A stretch of 64,000 bases of DNA, from contig CAVVZI010000006.1 in assembly GCA_963752815.1 (NCBI GenBank), positions 806,001 through 870,000 on the forward strand, read 5' to 3'. Source of the DNA: Sva-07 sp963752815. GTDB taxonomy: Bacteria; Actinomycetota; Acidimicrobiia; Acidimicrobiales; Ilumatobacteraceae. This document shows, one piece after another, positions 8,761 through 18,282 of the stretch. Position 1 is the stretch's first letter. Every line of letters begins with the position of its first letter. Under the pieces are notes generated by a model that worked only from the letters and a program-made list of their open reading frames with translations, made no database searches and was not told where the DNA came from. The translations under genes and the position numbers were made by a program.

Positions 8761-8778
8761 TGTCAACCTTAGTTGACA
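8761..8778. promoter_or_regulatory. Inverted repeat at the start of the HTH gene, putative autoregulatory operator
   Basis: TGTCAACCTTAGTTGACA: perfect 7-bp arms with a 4-bp spacer, ending 2 bp before the start codon at 8758. Its position over the ribosome-binding site suits a repressor bound by its own product. Confidence 0.5.
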
Positions 8779-8942
8779 GATGAGATCTGTGCACCTCGGG
8801 CTGCAGGCGGGCTCTTCACGCCCTGGGCGACGATGTAGCTGATTCCTTGTGGTGGTCATGTCGCCGCTCCTGGCTATGTTGCCATCGCATACTCGAGCAC
8901 CCACCGCTCGAACCCGCCACGTGAAGTAGCGAGGACCCGCCC

Positions 8943-9770
8943 ATGACGAACTCCATGGCCCGCCGACTCTTTCAGCTCGTCGAGCCCGTCGCGGTCGTCA
9001 CCTACATGGCTCACGAACCGACCGAAGCAGTGATGGCGCTCGGCGCCGGCAACGTGTGGGACGCCTACTTCGCGGGACGGGCCGCCCCGTTGGGTCGCGA
9101 TGTACCGCCCGAGGTCGTCCACGCGATCTTCTACAACTTCGCCGACGGCGAGGTGGCCCGCCACATCCCGCGTGTCTGGGACCGGGTCACTCCGGAGGCC
9201 GCCAACGCAGCGCGCGAGCGGGGTTCGGTTGCGGCGCTGCGCCGAATTCTGGGCGACCTCGCCGAGAGCCCCGGCGTCGCCCGTGCTGCTGAGCTCGTGA
9301 TCAAGGCGGGGACCAGCGCCACGATGGATGGACGGGCCCTCTACGCAGCGGTGCGGACGCTGCCAGTGCCCACGGAGCCGTTGGCGCGGCTCTGGCACGG
9401 GGCCAACCTGCTGCGCGAGCACCGCGGCGACGGGCACGTCGCCGCGCTCGTGACCGTGGGTATCGGCGGCACGGAGGCGCACGTACTGCACGCGCTCTCG
9501 GAAGGTATGCGAGCAGAGCAGTTCGGGCGGGTGGGGTACCTGCCCCGAGCCCAGCTGGCAGCGGTCGTGGACGCGATGCGCGCCCGCGGCATCATCGACG
9601 ACGCAGGCTGGCTCACCGCCGCCGGCCGGCAGCTCAAGGATCGGGTCGAAACGCTCACCGACGAGCTCGCCGCTCCGGCCTACGACATTCTCGAGCCGGA
9701 CGAGCTCGACCAGCTCATCGAGGATCTGGAGCCCCTTGCCGCAGTCCTCGTAGCAGCCGGTTCACAATGA
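8943..9770 (+). CDS. SCO6745-family helical protein
   Basis: 275 residues, ATG 8943. The opening (MARRLFQLVEPVAVVTY), the GNVWDAYFAGRAAPLG segment and the later ARLWHGANLLREHRGDGH motif are typical of the actinobacterial SCO6745 family, whose C-terminal half has a winged-helix-like fold (LPRAQLAAVVDAMRARGII). The function is unknown. The gene stands alone, with a convergent desaturase gene 29 bp downstream. Confidence 0.75.
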   Translation: MTNSMARRLFQLVEPVAVVTYMAHEPTEAVMALGAGNVWDAYFAGRAAPLGRDVPPEVVHAIFYNFADGEVARHIPRVWDRVTPEAANAARERGSVAALRRILGDLAESPGVARAAELVIKAGTSATMDGRALYAAVRTLPVPTEPLARLWHGANLLREHRGDGHVAALVTVGIGGTEAHVLHALSEGMRAEQFGRVGYLPRAQLAAVVDAMRARGIIDDAGWLTAAGRQLKDRVETLTDELAAPAYDILEPDELDQLIEDLEPLAAVLVAAGSQ

Positions 9771-9799
9771 CCCGACCGCGGCTCGGCCGCGTCGGTCGG

Positions 9800-10861
9800 T
9801 CAGCGGTCCGCCGCGTCGTACTGCAGCCAGCGACCGGTTTCGAAGTCGTACAGCTTGCAGGTGCGCGTTGCGCGCAGGTACTGACCGATCGATCCGCGCG
9901 AGGTCCTGACCGCGCCTGGGTACGAGGCGCCGATGTGGTCGGCTGCCCGCGGCAGTTGGTGAAAGGGGATGCGGGCGTCGACGTGGTGCGGCACATGGAT
10001 GAAGATGTTGTGGAACCACAGAGTGTTCAACAGGGTGGGCATCCGCACGACCGTGGTCGACTCCATCTGGCCGTGGAACTGCGTCCATTCGCGTCGCGTC
10101 CACCAGCGGATGTCGGGATCGACGTGGTGCACGTAGACGGTCCATCCGATGATCTGCACGAACACCAGGAACGGCACGATGAACAACTTCGTCGGGAGCC
10201 ACAAAGCGCTCGTCCATCCTCCCGTGAGGGCGCCGATCACCATCGAGGTAGCGACGACGACGATGACCACTGAGCCGAGCGTGAGCTTGTCGCGCACGAT
10301 GGCATCGTGCCGCTTGCCCGGTGCGTTGAACCGCCACATCTTCTGCCACCACACGACGCGCAGGTAGTACAGGCCAGAGCCGACACACGACCACTCGAGC
10401 CGATGCCGCAGACGAGCGAGACGGCTGAACGAGCGGTATTCGTCGACCGTTGTCGGGTGCCACACGAAATCGAACCCCTGACGGGTCGTGTAGCCGTGGT
10501 GGATGCGGTTGTGGCCGAGGTCCCATGCCGCTTCGACGTGCAGGCTCGGCCCCATGCAGATCTGCGCGATCGCCCGGTTCGCTCGGCGCGAGTCGACCAG
10601 CGCGCCGTGCGACGCGTCGTGGCCCAGCACGAACAGGCCGGCGATACCCAGCCCGGCCAGCAGCCACAGCACGACCAGAGCCCACCAGCGGTCGGTCAGC
10701 GCCAGCGCGGCAATGGGCACCAGATACAGCAGCCATGCCTCGAGCAACGCGACGGTGGCGCGAGCGGTCGATCGGCGGTAGCAGGCGTCAGGAATCAACA
10801 TCCGCACGTCGTTGAGAGACCGACCGCGCGGTCGAACGATCGGGACGGCCTCGATGCTCAT
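9800..10861 (-). CDS. Membrane fatty-acid desaturase family protein
   Basis: 353 residues from ATG 10861 (MSIEAVPIVRPR). Three histidine boxes are visible: HDASH, HNRIHH and HVPHH, the di-iron ligands of membrane desaturases and hydroxylases. Four or so membrane segments surround them (LLYLVPIAALAL, VVLWLLAGLGIAGLFVL, VVIVVVATSMVIGAL, FIVPFLVFVQIIGW). It probably introduces a double bond or hydroxyl into acyl chains in the membrane using O2. The exact substrate cannot be told. The start was chosen because the 24-residue upstream extension is basic and unlike the family. Confidence 0.85.
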   Translation of the reverse strand: MSIEAVPIVRPRGRSLNDVRMLIPDACYRRSTARATVALLEAWLLYLVPIAALALTDRWWALVVLWLLAGLGIAGLFVLGHDASHGALVDSRRANRAIAQICMGPSLHVEAAWDLGHNRIHHGYTTRQGFDFVWHPTTVDEYRSFSRLARLRHRLEWSCVGSGLYYLRVVWWQKMWRFNAPGKRHDAIVRDKLTLGSVVIVVVATSMVIGALTGGWTSALWLPTKLFIVPFLVFVQIIGWTVYVHHVDPDIRWWTRREWTQFHGQMESTTVVRMPTLLNTLWFHNIFIHVPHHVDARIPFHQLPRAADHIGASYPGAVRTSRGSIGQYLRATRTCKLYDFETGRWLQYDAADR

Positions 10862-11083
10862 TCGGTCACCATCCTGACCAACCGATCGACCAGCACGTAG
10901 GGCCGTTGGTCCCGATTCGACCGGATTCGCCACTCGACGAGCCGTGGCTGTTCCGCGTTCGACTTGGCCCGCCGCATCGCTCTGTACGAACTGCTACGTT
11001 CCACCTTTGGTCCGTTCGTCGCCCGACCTGCGGATCGGCCGACAACGGGGCCGGATTCGGCCGCTGATCCTTTGGGGGACCGG

Positions 11084-14000
11084 ATGCCGCAATGGTCTTG
11101 CATCGACGGCAACGAGGCGGCGGCGAGAGTCGCCTATCAGCTGACGGAGGTGATCGCGATCTACCCGATCACGCCGTCGTCACCGATGGCTGAACACTGC
11201 GACGACTGGTCGGCAGCCCAACGCCCGAACCTGTGGGGTCTGGTCCCCGATGTCGTGGAGATGCAGTCCGAGGCTGGTGCGGCAGGCGCGCTTCACGGCG
11301 CACTGCAGAAGGGTGCGTTGGCGACGACGTTCACTTCGTCGCAAGGGCTCCTGCTGATGGTGCCGAACATGTTCAAGATTGCCGGCGAGTTGACGCCCTG
11401 CGTGATCCATGTCGCTGCTCGCACGATCGCGACCCACGCGCTGTCGATCTTCGGCGATCACCAGGACGTGATGCACGCCCGCTCGACGGGCTGGGCACAG
11501 CTGTGCTCGACCAGCGTGCAGGAGGCGCACGACTTCGCCCTCGTCGCCCACGCGGCGACCCTGCGCTCGCGGGTTCCGTTCCTGCACTTCTTCGACGGGT
11601 TCCGCACGAGCCATGAGGTGTCGAAGATCGCCCTGCTCACCAACGACGACATCCGGTCGATGGTGCGCGAGAGCGACGTCCTCGAGTTCCGTGCACGAGG
11701 TCTGACGCCGGACGCGCCCGTCGTCCGCGGCACGGCGCAGAACCCGGACGTGTTCTTCCAGGGCCGCGAAGCATCGAACCTGTTCCATCTTGCGGTGCCC
11801 GGGATCGTGCAGGAGGTCATGGACGGGTTCGCCGACCGCACGGGGCGCCGCTACGGCATCGTCGAGTACCGGGGAGCGCCCGACGCCGAACGGGTCGTCG
11901 TACTGATGGGCTCCGCCGCGCAGGCGGCGGGCGAGGCAGTCGACGCGCTCGTCGCCGCGGGCGAACGGGTCGGGATGGTCACGGTTCGCCTGTACCGGCC
12001 GTTCCCCGTCGATGCGTTCGTGCGGGCCCTTCCGCCGTCGTGCAGCGCCATTGCCGTGCTGGACCGGACGAAGGAACCCGGCTCGGTGGGTGAACCCCTC
12101 TACCTCGATGTCCGCGCGGCGATCGACGAAGCGATGGACGATGCCGTACTCGACGGCACTTCGGCGCCATTTGCCACGGCACCGCGCATCATCGGCGGCC
12201 GCTACGGCCTCTCCTCGAAGGAGTTCACCCCGGCGATGGTGAAGGCGGTGCTCGACGAGTTGGCGGAGCCGCGACCGAAGCGGCACTTCACGGTCGGCAT
12301 CTACGACGACGTGACCCACCTGTCGTTGCACGTCGACGAGGAGTTCAAGCACCAGCGTCCTGCACACGAGGTGCAGGCCATGTTCTTCGGGCTCGGCTCC
12401 GACGGCACGGTCGGTTCCAACAAGGCTTCGGTGAAGATCATCGGCGAGTCGACCGATCTGTTTGCGCAGGGGTACTTCGTGTACGACTCGAAGAAGTCCG
12501 GGTCGGTGACGGTGTCACACCTGCGGTTCGGGCCCGATCCCATCCGGTCGACGTACCTCGTGCAGGACGCCGACTTCATCGCGTGCCACCAGTTCGGTCT
12601 ACTCGACCAGATGCCCGTCCTCGCCAACGCAAGGCACGGTGCAACGATCCTGCTCAACGCGCCGTACCCGGCGGCGACCTTGTGGGACCATCTCCCCCGC
12701 GACGTGCAGTCCCAGATCGTCGACAAACAGCTCGACGTGTGGATCATCGACGCCTCCGCGGTGGCACGTGACGCCGGCATGGGCAACCGCATCAACACCG
12801 TGATGCAGCCCTGCTTCTTCAAACTCTCCGGGGTGCTTCCGGCCGACGAGGCGATCGCCAAGATCAAGAAGTCGGTGTCGGACACCTACTCGAAGCGGGG
12901 CCGAGCGATCGTCGACCGCAACTACGCCGCCATCGACGCGTCGATCTCGCGCCTCGAACACCTCGAAGTCCCAGCCCTGGTCACGTCGTCGCGTTCGATC
13001 TCCCGGGCGATCCCGGATGAAGCCCCCGACTTCGTCAAGCGGGTCACCGCACGGATCATGGCCGGGGAGGGCGACCTGCTGCCGGTCTCGGCGTTCCCGG
13101 CCGACGGCTCGTACCCGACGGGCACGACGAAGTACGAGAAGCGGGCGATCGCCAAGGAGATCCCCATCTGGGATTCGTCGATCTGCATCGATTGCGGGAA
13201 GTGTGCGGCCGTCTGTCCGCACGCGACCATCCGGATGGCCGTCTACGAGTCCGACGCGTTGGCGGACGTACCGGACTCGTTCCCGTCGAAGGCCTTCCGC
13301 TCGAAGGACATCGCCGACCACAAGATGACGATCCAGGTGGCACCGGACGACTGCACCGGATGTGGCGTGTGCGTCGACGTGTGCCCCGCCAAGGACAAGT
13401 CGAACGTCTCGCACAAGGCGATCAACATGGAGCCGTACTCGGAGCACGCCACGGTCGAACGCGAGCGCTGGGACCAGTTCTTGCTCCTGCCACCGCTCGA
13501 CCGGGCCAAACTGCCGCACGACTCGGTGAAGGGCTCACAGGCGCTCGAGCCGCTGTTCGAGTTCTCGGGCGCCTGTGCTGGATGCGGCGAGACGCCATAC
13601 ATCAAGCTCGTGACGCAGCTGTTCGGCGATCGGATGATCGTCGCCAATGCCACCGGTTGCTCGTCGATCTATGGCGGCAACCTGCCCACTACGCCGTGGA
13701 CGACCAACCGGGAGGGGCGCGGTCCGGCGTGGAACAACAGCCTGTTCGAGGACAACGCCGAGTTCGGGCTCGGCATGCGCCTCGGCCTCGAGGCCCAAGG
13801 GACGATGGCGACGATCCTGCTCGGATCGCTGCGCGAAGCCGTCGGTGGTGACCTCGCCGACGCCATCCTCGACGCGGACCAGTCGAGCGAACCCGGCGTG
13901 TTCGCACAACGCGAACGCGTGGCCGAGCTGAAGGAGAAGCTCGGCGCGATCGTCGGTGGCCCGTCGGTCGACGGCGCGGCCGCGGCCGGCCAGTTGCTCA

Positions 14001-14767
14001 CGGTCGCCGACACCTTGGTGCGCAAGGGGGTCTGGATCATCGGCGGAGACGGGTGGGCGTACGACATCGGCTTCGGTGGCCTGGACCACGTCCTGTCCAG
14101 CGGCCGCAACGTCAACATCCTCGTGCTCGACACCGAGGGCTACTCCAACACCGGTGGCCAGGCGTCGAAGGCGACCCAGCGCGGCGCGGTCGCCAAGTTC
14201 GCCTCGGCCGGCAAGGCCACCGGGAAGAAGGATCTCGGTGCCATCGCCCGCTCGTACGGCAACGTCTATGTCGCGCAGATCTCGATGGGCGCGAACGACA
14301 CGCAGGCGACGAAGGCCATCCTCGAGGCGGACGCGTGGGACGGGCCGTCGCTCATCATCGCCTACTCGACGTGTATCCCGGCGCACGGGATCGACGCCTC
14401 GAAGTCGATGACCCACCAGAAGGACGCGGTCCGGTCGGGCTACTGGCCGCTCTACCGGTTCAAGCCCTCGATCAGCGGTGACGGGCACCATCCGTTCCAG
14501 CTCGACTCGAAGGCGCCGGTGATCCCCGTCGCCGAGTTCGTCAACACCGAAACCCGCTTCGCCGTGCTCGGGCGCACGGACCCGCCCCGAGCACGAGCGC
14601 TCGCCGAACTGCTGCAGCAGGACGTCGACGAGCGAAGGCGCTACTACGAACAGCTCGCGTCGGTCGAGCGAACGGTCCCCCACCCGCGGGAGGAGGAGCC
14701 GATCACGGAACCCGAGGTGGAATCGGATGCCGGCTACCGCTACCAGAACGAACGGACCGAGCCGTGA
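11084..14767 (+). CDS. nifJ: Pyruvate:ferredoxin (flavodoxin) oxidoreductase
   Basis: 1227 residues from ATG 11084 (MPQWSCIDGNEAA), preceded by GGGGGA. All domains of the single-chain enzyme are present in order: N-terminal pyrimidine-binding domain (YPITPSSPMAE near residue 27), the gamma domain around 420-600, two 4Fe-4S motifs (CIDCGKCAAVC near 701 and CTGCGVCVDVC near 757), a third cluster Cys region (CAGCGETPY) and the C-terminal thiamine-binding domain (GDGWAYDIGFGG near 987; NTGGQASKAT). It decarboxylates pyruvate (or a related 2-oxoacid) to acyl-CoA and reduces ferredoxin. No frameshift occurs over 3.7 kb. It overlaps the next gene by GTGA. Confidence 0.95.
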   Translation: MPQWSCIDGNEAAARVAYQLTEVIAIYPITPSSPMAEHCDDWSAAQRPNLWGLVPDVVEMQSEAGAAGALHGALQKGALATTFTSSQGLLLMVPNMFKIAGELTPCVIHVAARTIATHALSIFGDHQDVMHARSTGWAQLCSTSVQEAHDFALVAHAATLRSRVPFLHFFDGFRTSHEVSKIALLTNDDIRSMVRESDVLEFRARGLTPDAPVVRGTAQNPDVFFQGREASNLFHLAVPGIVQEVMDGFADRTGRRYGIVEYRGAPDAERVVVLMGSAAQAAGEAVDALVAAGERVGMVTVRLYRPFPVDAFVRALPPSCSAIAVLDRTKEPGSVGEPLYLDVRAAIDEAMDDAVLDGTSAPFATAPRIIGGRYGLSSKEFTPAMVKAVLDELAEPRPKRHFTVGIYDDVTHLSLHVDEEFKHQRPAHEVQAMFFGLGSDGTVGSNKASVKIIGESTDLFAQGYFVYDSKKSGSVTVSHLRFGPDPIRSTYLVQDADFIACHQFGLLDQMPVLANARHGATILLNAPYPAATLWDHLPRDVQSQIVDKQLDVWIIDASAVARDAGMGNRINTVMQPCFFKLSGVLPADEAIAKIKKSVSDTYSKRGRAIVDRNYAAIDASISRLEHLEVPALVTSSRSISRAIPDEAPDFVKRVTARIMAGEGDLLPVSAFPADGSYPTGTTKYEKRAIAKEIPIWDSSICIDCGKCAAVCPHATIRMAVYESDALADVPDSFPSKAFRSKDIADHKMTIQVAPDDCTGCGVCVDVCPAKDKSNVSHKAINMEPYSEHATVERERWDQFLLLPPLDRAKLPHDSVKGSQALEPLFEFSGACAGCGETPYIKLVTQLFGDRMIVANATGCSSIYGGNLPTTPWTTNREGRGPAWNNSLFEDNAEFGLGMRLGLEAQGTMATILLGSLREAVGGDLADAILDADQSSEPGVFAQRERVAELKEKLGAIVGGPSVDGAAAAGQLLTVADTLVRKGVWIIGGDGWAYDIGFGGLDHVLSSGRNVNILVLDTEGYSNTGGQASKATQRGAVAKFASAGKATGKKDLGAIARSYGNVYVAQISMGANDTQATKAILEADAWDGPSLIIAYSTCIPAHGIDASKSMTHQKDAVRSGYWPLYRFKPSISGDGHHPFQLDSKAPVIPVAEFVNTETRFAVLGRTDPPRARALAELLQQDVDERRRYYEQLASVERTVPHPREEEPITEPEVESDAGYRYQNERTEP

Positions 14768-15801
14768 CCGCCGACCTGTCCACGAAGTATCTGGGATTGG
14801 ATCTGCGCAGCCCGGTGGTGGCATCGGCCAGCCCACTCACGGGTGAAGTCGACAGCGCCGTCGCGATCGCGCGAGCCGGGGCGGGTGCGCTCGTGATGCC
14901 TTCGCTGTGGGAGGAGGAGGTCCTCGAGGAGGAACTCGCCCTCAACCGAGGTCTGGAAACCGGCTCCCAGCACTTCGCCGAAGCACTCACGTACTTCCCC
15001 GCGGTCGACGAACTCCTCACCGCGGCGGACCGGTACTGCCAGACGTTGAGCGAGATCAAACAGGCGGTCGACGTCCCCGTCATCGCCTCGCTGAATGCAT
15101 CGAGCGCTGGTGGTTGGATCCATTACGCGAAGGAACTCGAGGCCGCGGGCGCCGACGCCCTCGAGCTGAACCTGTACCACGTCGTCGCCGATCCGACGGT
15201 CGACGGAGCGGAGGTCGAGGCACGAGACATCGCCACGATCGAGAAGGTTCGCGCCGAGGTCGGTGTGCCGCTCGCCGTGAAGCTGTCGCCGTACTACGCG
15301 TCGTTCACCAACTTCGGTGTCGCGGCCGTCGACGCCGGCGCCGACGGGCTGGTGCTCTTCAACCGCTTTTACCAGCCCGATCTCGACATGGACACTCTCG
15401 GCGTCGTCGCCACGATCGAACTGTCGTCGCCCTGGGAGCTGCGGCTGCCCCTGCGGTGGATCGCCATCCTCCGCACCAAACTCGCCGCGGATTCCTCGCT
15501 CGCTGCGACCTCGGGTGTGCACACAGCCCTCGATGTGGTGAAGGCGCTCGCCGTCGGGGCCGACGTGGCGATGATGACGTCGGCTGTCCTCCGCCACGGA
15601 CCCGGACACATCAACACCGTCATCACGAACCTGTCGGAGTGGCTCGACGACCACGAGTACGTGTCGAGCGACCAGATCCGAGGGTCGATGTCGTACCGGA
15701 CGACCGACGATCCGGCCTCGTTCGAGCGGGCCCAGTACTACAGCGCCCTGCACTCGTGGGCGACACCGACGAACTGGGTCACACCGCAGGCGCGACGTTG
15801 A
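14764..15801 (+). CDS. Dihydroorotate dehydrogenase-like protein coupled to nifJ
   Basis: 345 residues, GTG start at 14764 overlapping the nifJ stop (GTGA). The sequence is a FMN-binding TIM barrel of the DHOD family: KYLGLDLRSPVVASASPLTG at the start, VIASLNASSAGGW, ALELNLYH, LAVKLSPYY, GADGLVLFNRFYQPD and a C-terminal SGVHTALDVVKAL phosphate-binding segment. It lacks the usual context of pyrimidine genes. The same pairing with nifJ occurs in other bacteria, where the protein is thought to act with the oxidoreductase rather than in pyrimidine synthesis. The real reaction is unknown. Confidence 0.85.
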   Translation: MTADLSTKYLGLDLRSPVVASASPLTGEVDSAVAIARAGAGALVMPSLWEEEVLEEELALNRGLETGSQHFAEALTYFPAVDELLTAADRYCQTLSEIKQAVDVPVIASLNASSAGGWIHYAKELEAAGADALELNLYHVVADPTVDGAEVEARDIATIEKVRAEVGVPLAVKLSPYYASFTNFGVAAVDAGADGLVLFNRFYQPDLDMDTLGVVATIELSSPWELRLPLRWIAILRTKLAADSSLAATSGVHTALDVVKALAVGADVAMMTSAVLRHGPGHINTVITNLSEWLDDHEYVSSDQIRGSMSYRTTDDPASFERAQYYSALHSWATPTNWVTPQARR

Positions 15802-15890
15802 AGCACCGGGCGTCGGCAACGTGACGATGAAGCGCACCGCCAACGCCATGGAGGAACCGCCATGAGCGACTGTCTCGCGAGAAGACGCTG

Positions 15891-15927
15891 AACCTGTTGC
15901 GTCGTGCCTGACCCCGCGCGACAGGTT
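15891..15927 (+). repeat. 37-nt palindromic repeat, unit 1
   Basis: AACCTGT at one end pairs with ACAGGTT at the other, and the interior contains GTGCCTGACCCC. Two further units of the same element fill the gap at 35960-36038. It lies in the 230-bp gap between the DHOD-like gene and the acyl-CoA dehydrogenase, which otherwise shows nothing. It resembles REP-type elements mobilised by RAYT transposases; no such transposase is in the window. Confidence 0.7.
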
Positions 15928-16031
15928 TGCCGGCGGCGACACAAAGGACCTTGGGCACTGTCGGCGAGCGCGGCGGTGGTGCAGACTGCGTCTCCGAGGC
16001 GTGTTGACGCCGGGCAAGGGAGGAACCTGCG

Positions 16032-17249
16032 ATGGACTTCGAAGTGTCCGAGAAGATGGAGATCATCCTGACGATGGTCGGGGACTTCATGCGTGACGAG
16101 GTGATCCCGTTGGAGGGCGAGATGCTCCATGGATCATCAGAGGAGCTCGCCCGGCTCGTCGCGGCTGCGCAGGTCAAGGTGCGCCAGATGGGGCTGTGGG
16201 CGCCGAACCATCCGGTCGAGTACGGCGGGCTCGGCATGAGCATGGTCGATCACGCGCTGTTGAGCGAGGCGCTCGGGCGCAGCCCGCTCGGACACCTCGT
16301 GTTCGGGACCCAGGCCCCGGACTCCGGCAACGTCGAGATCCTGCACGCCCATGCCACCGCTGAGCAACGCGAACGGTTCCTGCGCCCCCTCGTCGAAGGC
16401 GAGATCCGCAGTTGCTACTCGATGACCGAGCCGGAGATGCCCGGCTCGAACCCGGTGATGATGGGGACGACCGCCGTCGTCGACGGTGACGACTACGTCA
16501 TCAACGGCCAGAAGTGGTTCACCTCGTCGGCCGACGGCGCGGCGTTCGCCATCGTGATGGCCGTGACGAACCCCGATGCGCCGCCGTACCAGCGGGCCAG
16601 CATGATCATCGTTCCGACCGACACTCCCGGTTTCAACCTGGTCCGCAACGTGAGTGTGATGGGCCACGCCGGGTCCGGGCATGCGAGCCATGCCGAGGTC
16701 ATCTACGAATCGTGCCGGGTGCCACGATCGCACCTGCTCGGCCCCGAGGGCAGCGGCTTCGCGATCGCCCAGGAGCGGCTCGGCCCGGGTCGCATCCACC
16801 ACTGCATGCGCTGGCTGGGCATCGCCGACCGATCGTTCGATCTCATGTGCGCTCGAGCGAACGAACGTCAGATCACTCCCGACGGCGAGACGCTCGCCGA
16901 CCGCCAGGTCGTTCAGCACTGGGTGGCCGAGCTCGATGCCGAGATTCGCGCCGCCCGACTGCTCACCCTGCACGCGGCCTGGATGATCGACCGCGACGGC
17001 GCCAAGGCCGCCCGCGACGAGATCTCGGCGATCAAGTTCACCGTCGCCAACACGATGCTCAAAGCCGTCGACACCGCGATCCAGGTGCACGGTGCCCTCG
17101 GCGTCACCGATGACACCGTCCTGTCGTACTGGTACCGACACGAACGGGCCGCCCGCATCTACGACGGCGCCGATGAGGTTCACAAGACAACGCTCGGCCG
17201 CCGCATCCTGCGACGACACCGGGAGGAACGCACGCCGCCACACCCGTGA
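16032..17249 (+). CDS. Acyl-CoA dehydrogenase
   Basis: 405 residues, ATG 16032 after GGGAGGAA. Family signatures are clear: CYSMTEPEMPGSNP in the middle domain, INGQKWFTSSADGA, and the C-terminal QVHGALGVTDDTVLSYWYRHERAARIYDGADEVHK. The protein is a FAD-dependent flavoenzyme that desaturates an acyl-CoA thioester and passes electrons to ETF. The chain length specificity is not evident. It stands alone between two unrelated gene sets. Confidence 0.92.
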   Translation: MDFEVSEKMEIILTMVGDFMRDEVIPLEGEMLHGSSEELARLVAAAQVKVRQMGLWAPNHPVEYGGLGMSMVDHALLSEALGRSPLGHLVFGTQAPDSGNVEILHAHATAEQRERFLRPLVEGEIRSCYSMTEPEMPGSNPVMMGTTAVVDGDDYVINGQKWFTSSADGAAFAIVMAVTNPDAPPYQRASMIIVPTDTPGFNLVRNVSVMGHAGSGHASHAEVIYESCRVPRSHLLGPEGSGFAIAQERLGPGRIHHCMRWLGIADRSFDLMCARANERQITPDGETLADRQVVQHWVAELDAEIRAARLLTLHAAWMIDRDGAKAARDEISAIKFTVANTMLKAVDTAIQVHGALGVTDDTVLSYWYRHERAARIYDGADEVHKTTLGRRILRRHREERTPPHP

Positions 17250-17377
17250 TCCGAGGCCCTGGTAGGGTAGGAACCACATCCCAGTAGGGACGACGCGTTT
17301 GGGCAGGACGACCACATTCGGTTGCCGCCCCGCACGCAGGCTCGACGCCTCTGCGAGAACCGCCAGGAGCGTCTGCC

Positions 17378-17587
17378 ATGTCAGTCCCCGACCAACTATC
17401 TGAGAGCCCACCGCTCGCGCTCGCTGCCTCCGAGCGCGACGCAGGAACGTTGCGAGGGACGTGCCAATGTGGACGTTGTCGCGGCTTCTTCCGGGCGGGT
17501 TCCGGGCTCGTACCGAGAGCGTTCGGTGATTGGTGGGCATGCCCGCCCTGTAGCGCCGACCCGTTCCCCTTGAAGCAGGCGTCGTGA
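17378..17587 (+). CDS. Small Cys-rich, probable zinc-binding protein
   Basis: 69 residues, ATG 17378 with AGGAG upstream. Five cysteines form CQCGRC and, 20 residues later, CPPC, separated by a basic/aromatic stretch (FFRAGSGLVPRAFGDWW). This is a plausible zinc ribbon. No family was recognised. Its stop overlaps the GTG start of the next ORF (GTGA at 17584), which supports both as real. Confidence 0.55.
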   Translation: MSVPDQLSESPPLALAASERDAGTLRGTCQCGRCRGFFRAGSGLVPRAFGDWWACPPCSADPFPLKQAS

Positions 17588-17892
17588 ACGGACTCAAGGT
17601 CAGATATCGCGGCAGCTCGTCCTCCATCGGTCTCATCGACTCGCTGCTGCGCGACGAGGGTCTGCAGGTCGACCATCGGCCGATCGTTGCACCCCTCGGC
17701 CTTCAGCAGGACCACATCGACGTGGTGCTGTACGTCGCTGATCCGGATGGCAGCGGCGCGGTCGACGTCGCACCCGAGCGGTTCATCAAACCGAAGATCG
17801 AGAACGCAATCGCCAAGCTGAGAGCCACCGTGCCTCGTGCGCAGGTGGAGATCGTCCCAACCCGCGACGCCCAACCATCCGCTCCGGCCTGA
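17584..17892 (+). CDS. Small protein coupled to the Cys-rich ORF
   Basis: 102 residues, GTG start in a 4-nt overlap with the upstream zinc-ribbon-like ORF. It reads as one compact alpha/beta domain (LKVRYRGSSSSIGLIDSLL, HIDVVLYVADPDGSGAVDV, KIENAIAKLRATVP) with a Pro/Ala tail. No membrane segment or known motif. The hydrophobic pattern and coupling support a real gene; the function is unknown. Confidence 0.5.
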   Translation: MNGLKVRYRGSSSSIGLIDSLLRDEGLQVDHRPIVAPLGLQQDHIDVVLYVADPDGSGAVDVAPERFIKPKIENAIAKLRATVPRAQVEIVPTRDAQPSAPA

Positions 17893-18039
17893 ACCGCGGG
17901 AGTCGCCGCATAGAGATCGCATAGCTCGCCGATGGAATGCTCATAGGCCTTGCCTGGTTGTCCAGTGGGAGGTCGGGTCATCCGGCCAGACAGCACGCCA
18001 CCACGACAAGCAGGTCGAAACCTGCACAAGGGCAATCAA

Positions 18040-18282
18040 ATGCAAAAGCTCATCGCACTACTCACTCACATCGACGACCGTGTCACAGTGCTGGAGGGTT
18101 GGGACTACTTCGGCTCGTTCGGCGACGACATCTTCGGCGACGACACCGATGACTCGTTTGGGACCACGGTCGATCAACGTCGCACAACTGCGGCACGGGC
18201 GCGCCTCGTGACAGAACGACGAACACTCAACCATTCGCAGCACCGGCCGGCTTCTCGGCCCCGTGGGCGGCGACGGATGTGA
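18040..18282 (+). CDS. Possible small acidic/basic protein
   Basis: 80 residues from ATG 18040, with AAGGG 8 nt upstream. The N-terminal half is acidic and aromatic (WDYFGSFGDDIFGDD) and the C-terminal half is strongly basic (RRTTAARARLV, RPRGRRRM). No family is recognised and it stands alone, so it may be a chance ORF. Confidence 0.3.
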   Translation: MQKLIALLTHIDDRVTVLEGWDYFGSFGDDIFGDDTDDSFGTTVDQRRTTAARARLVTERRTLNHSQHRPASRPRGRRRM

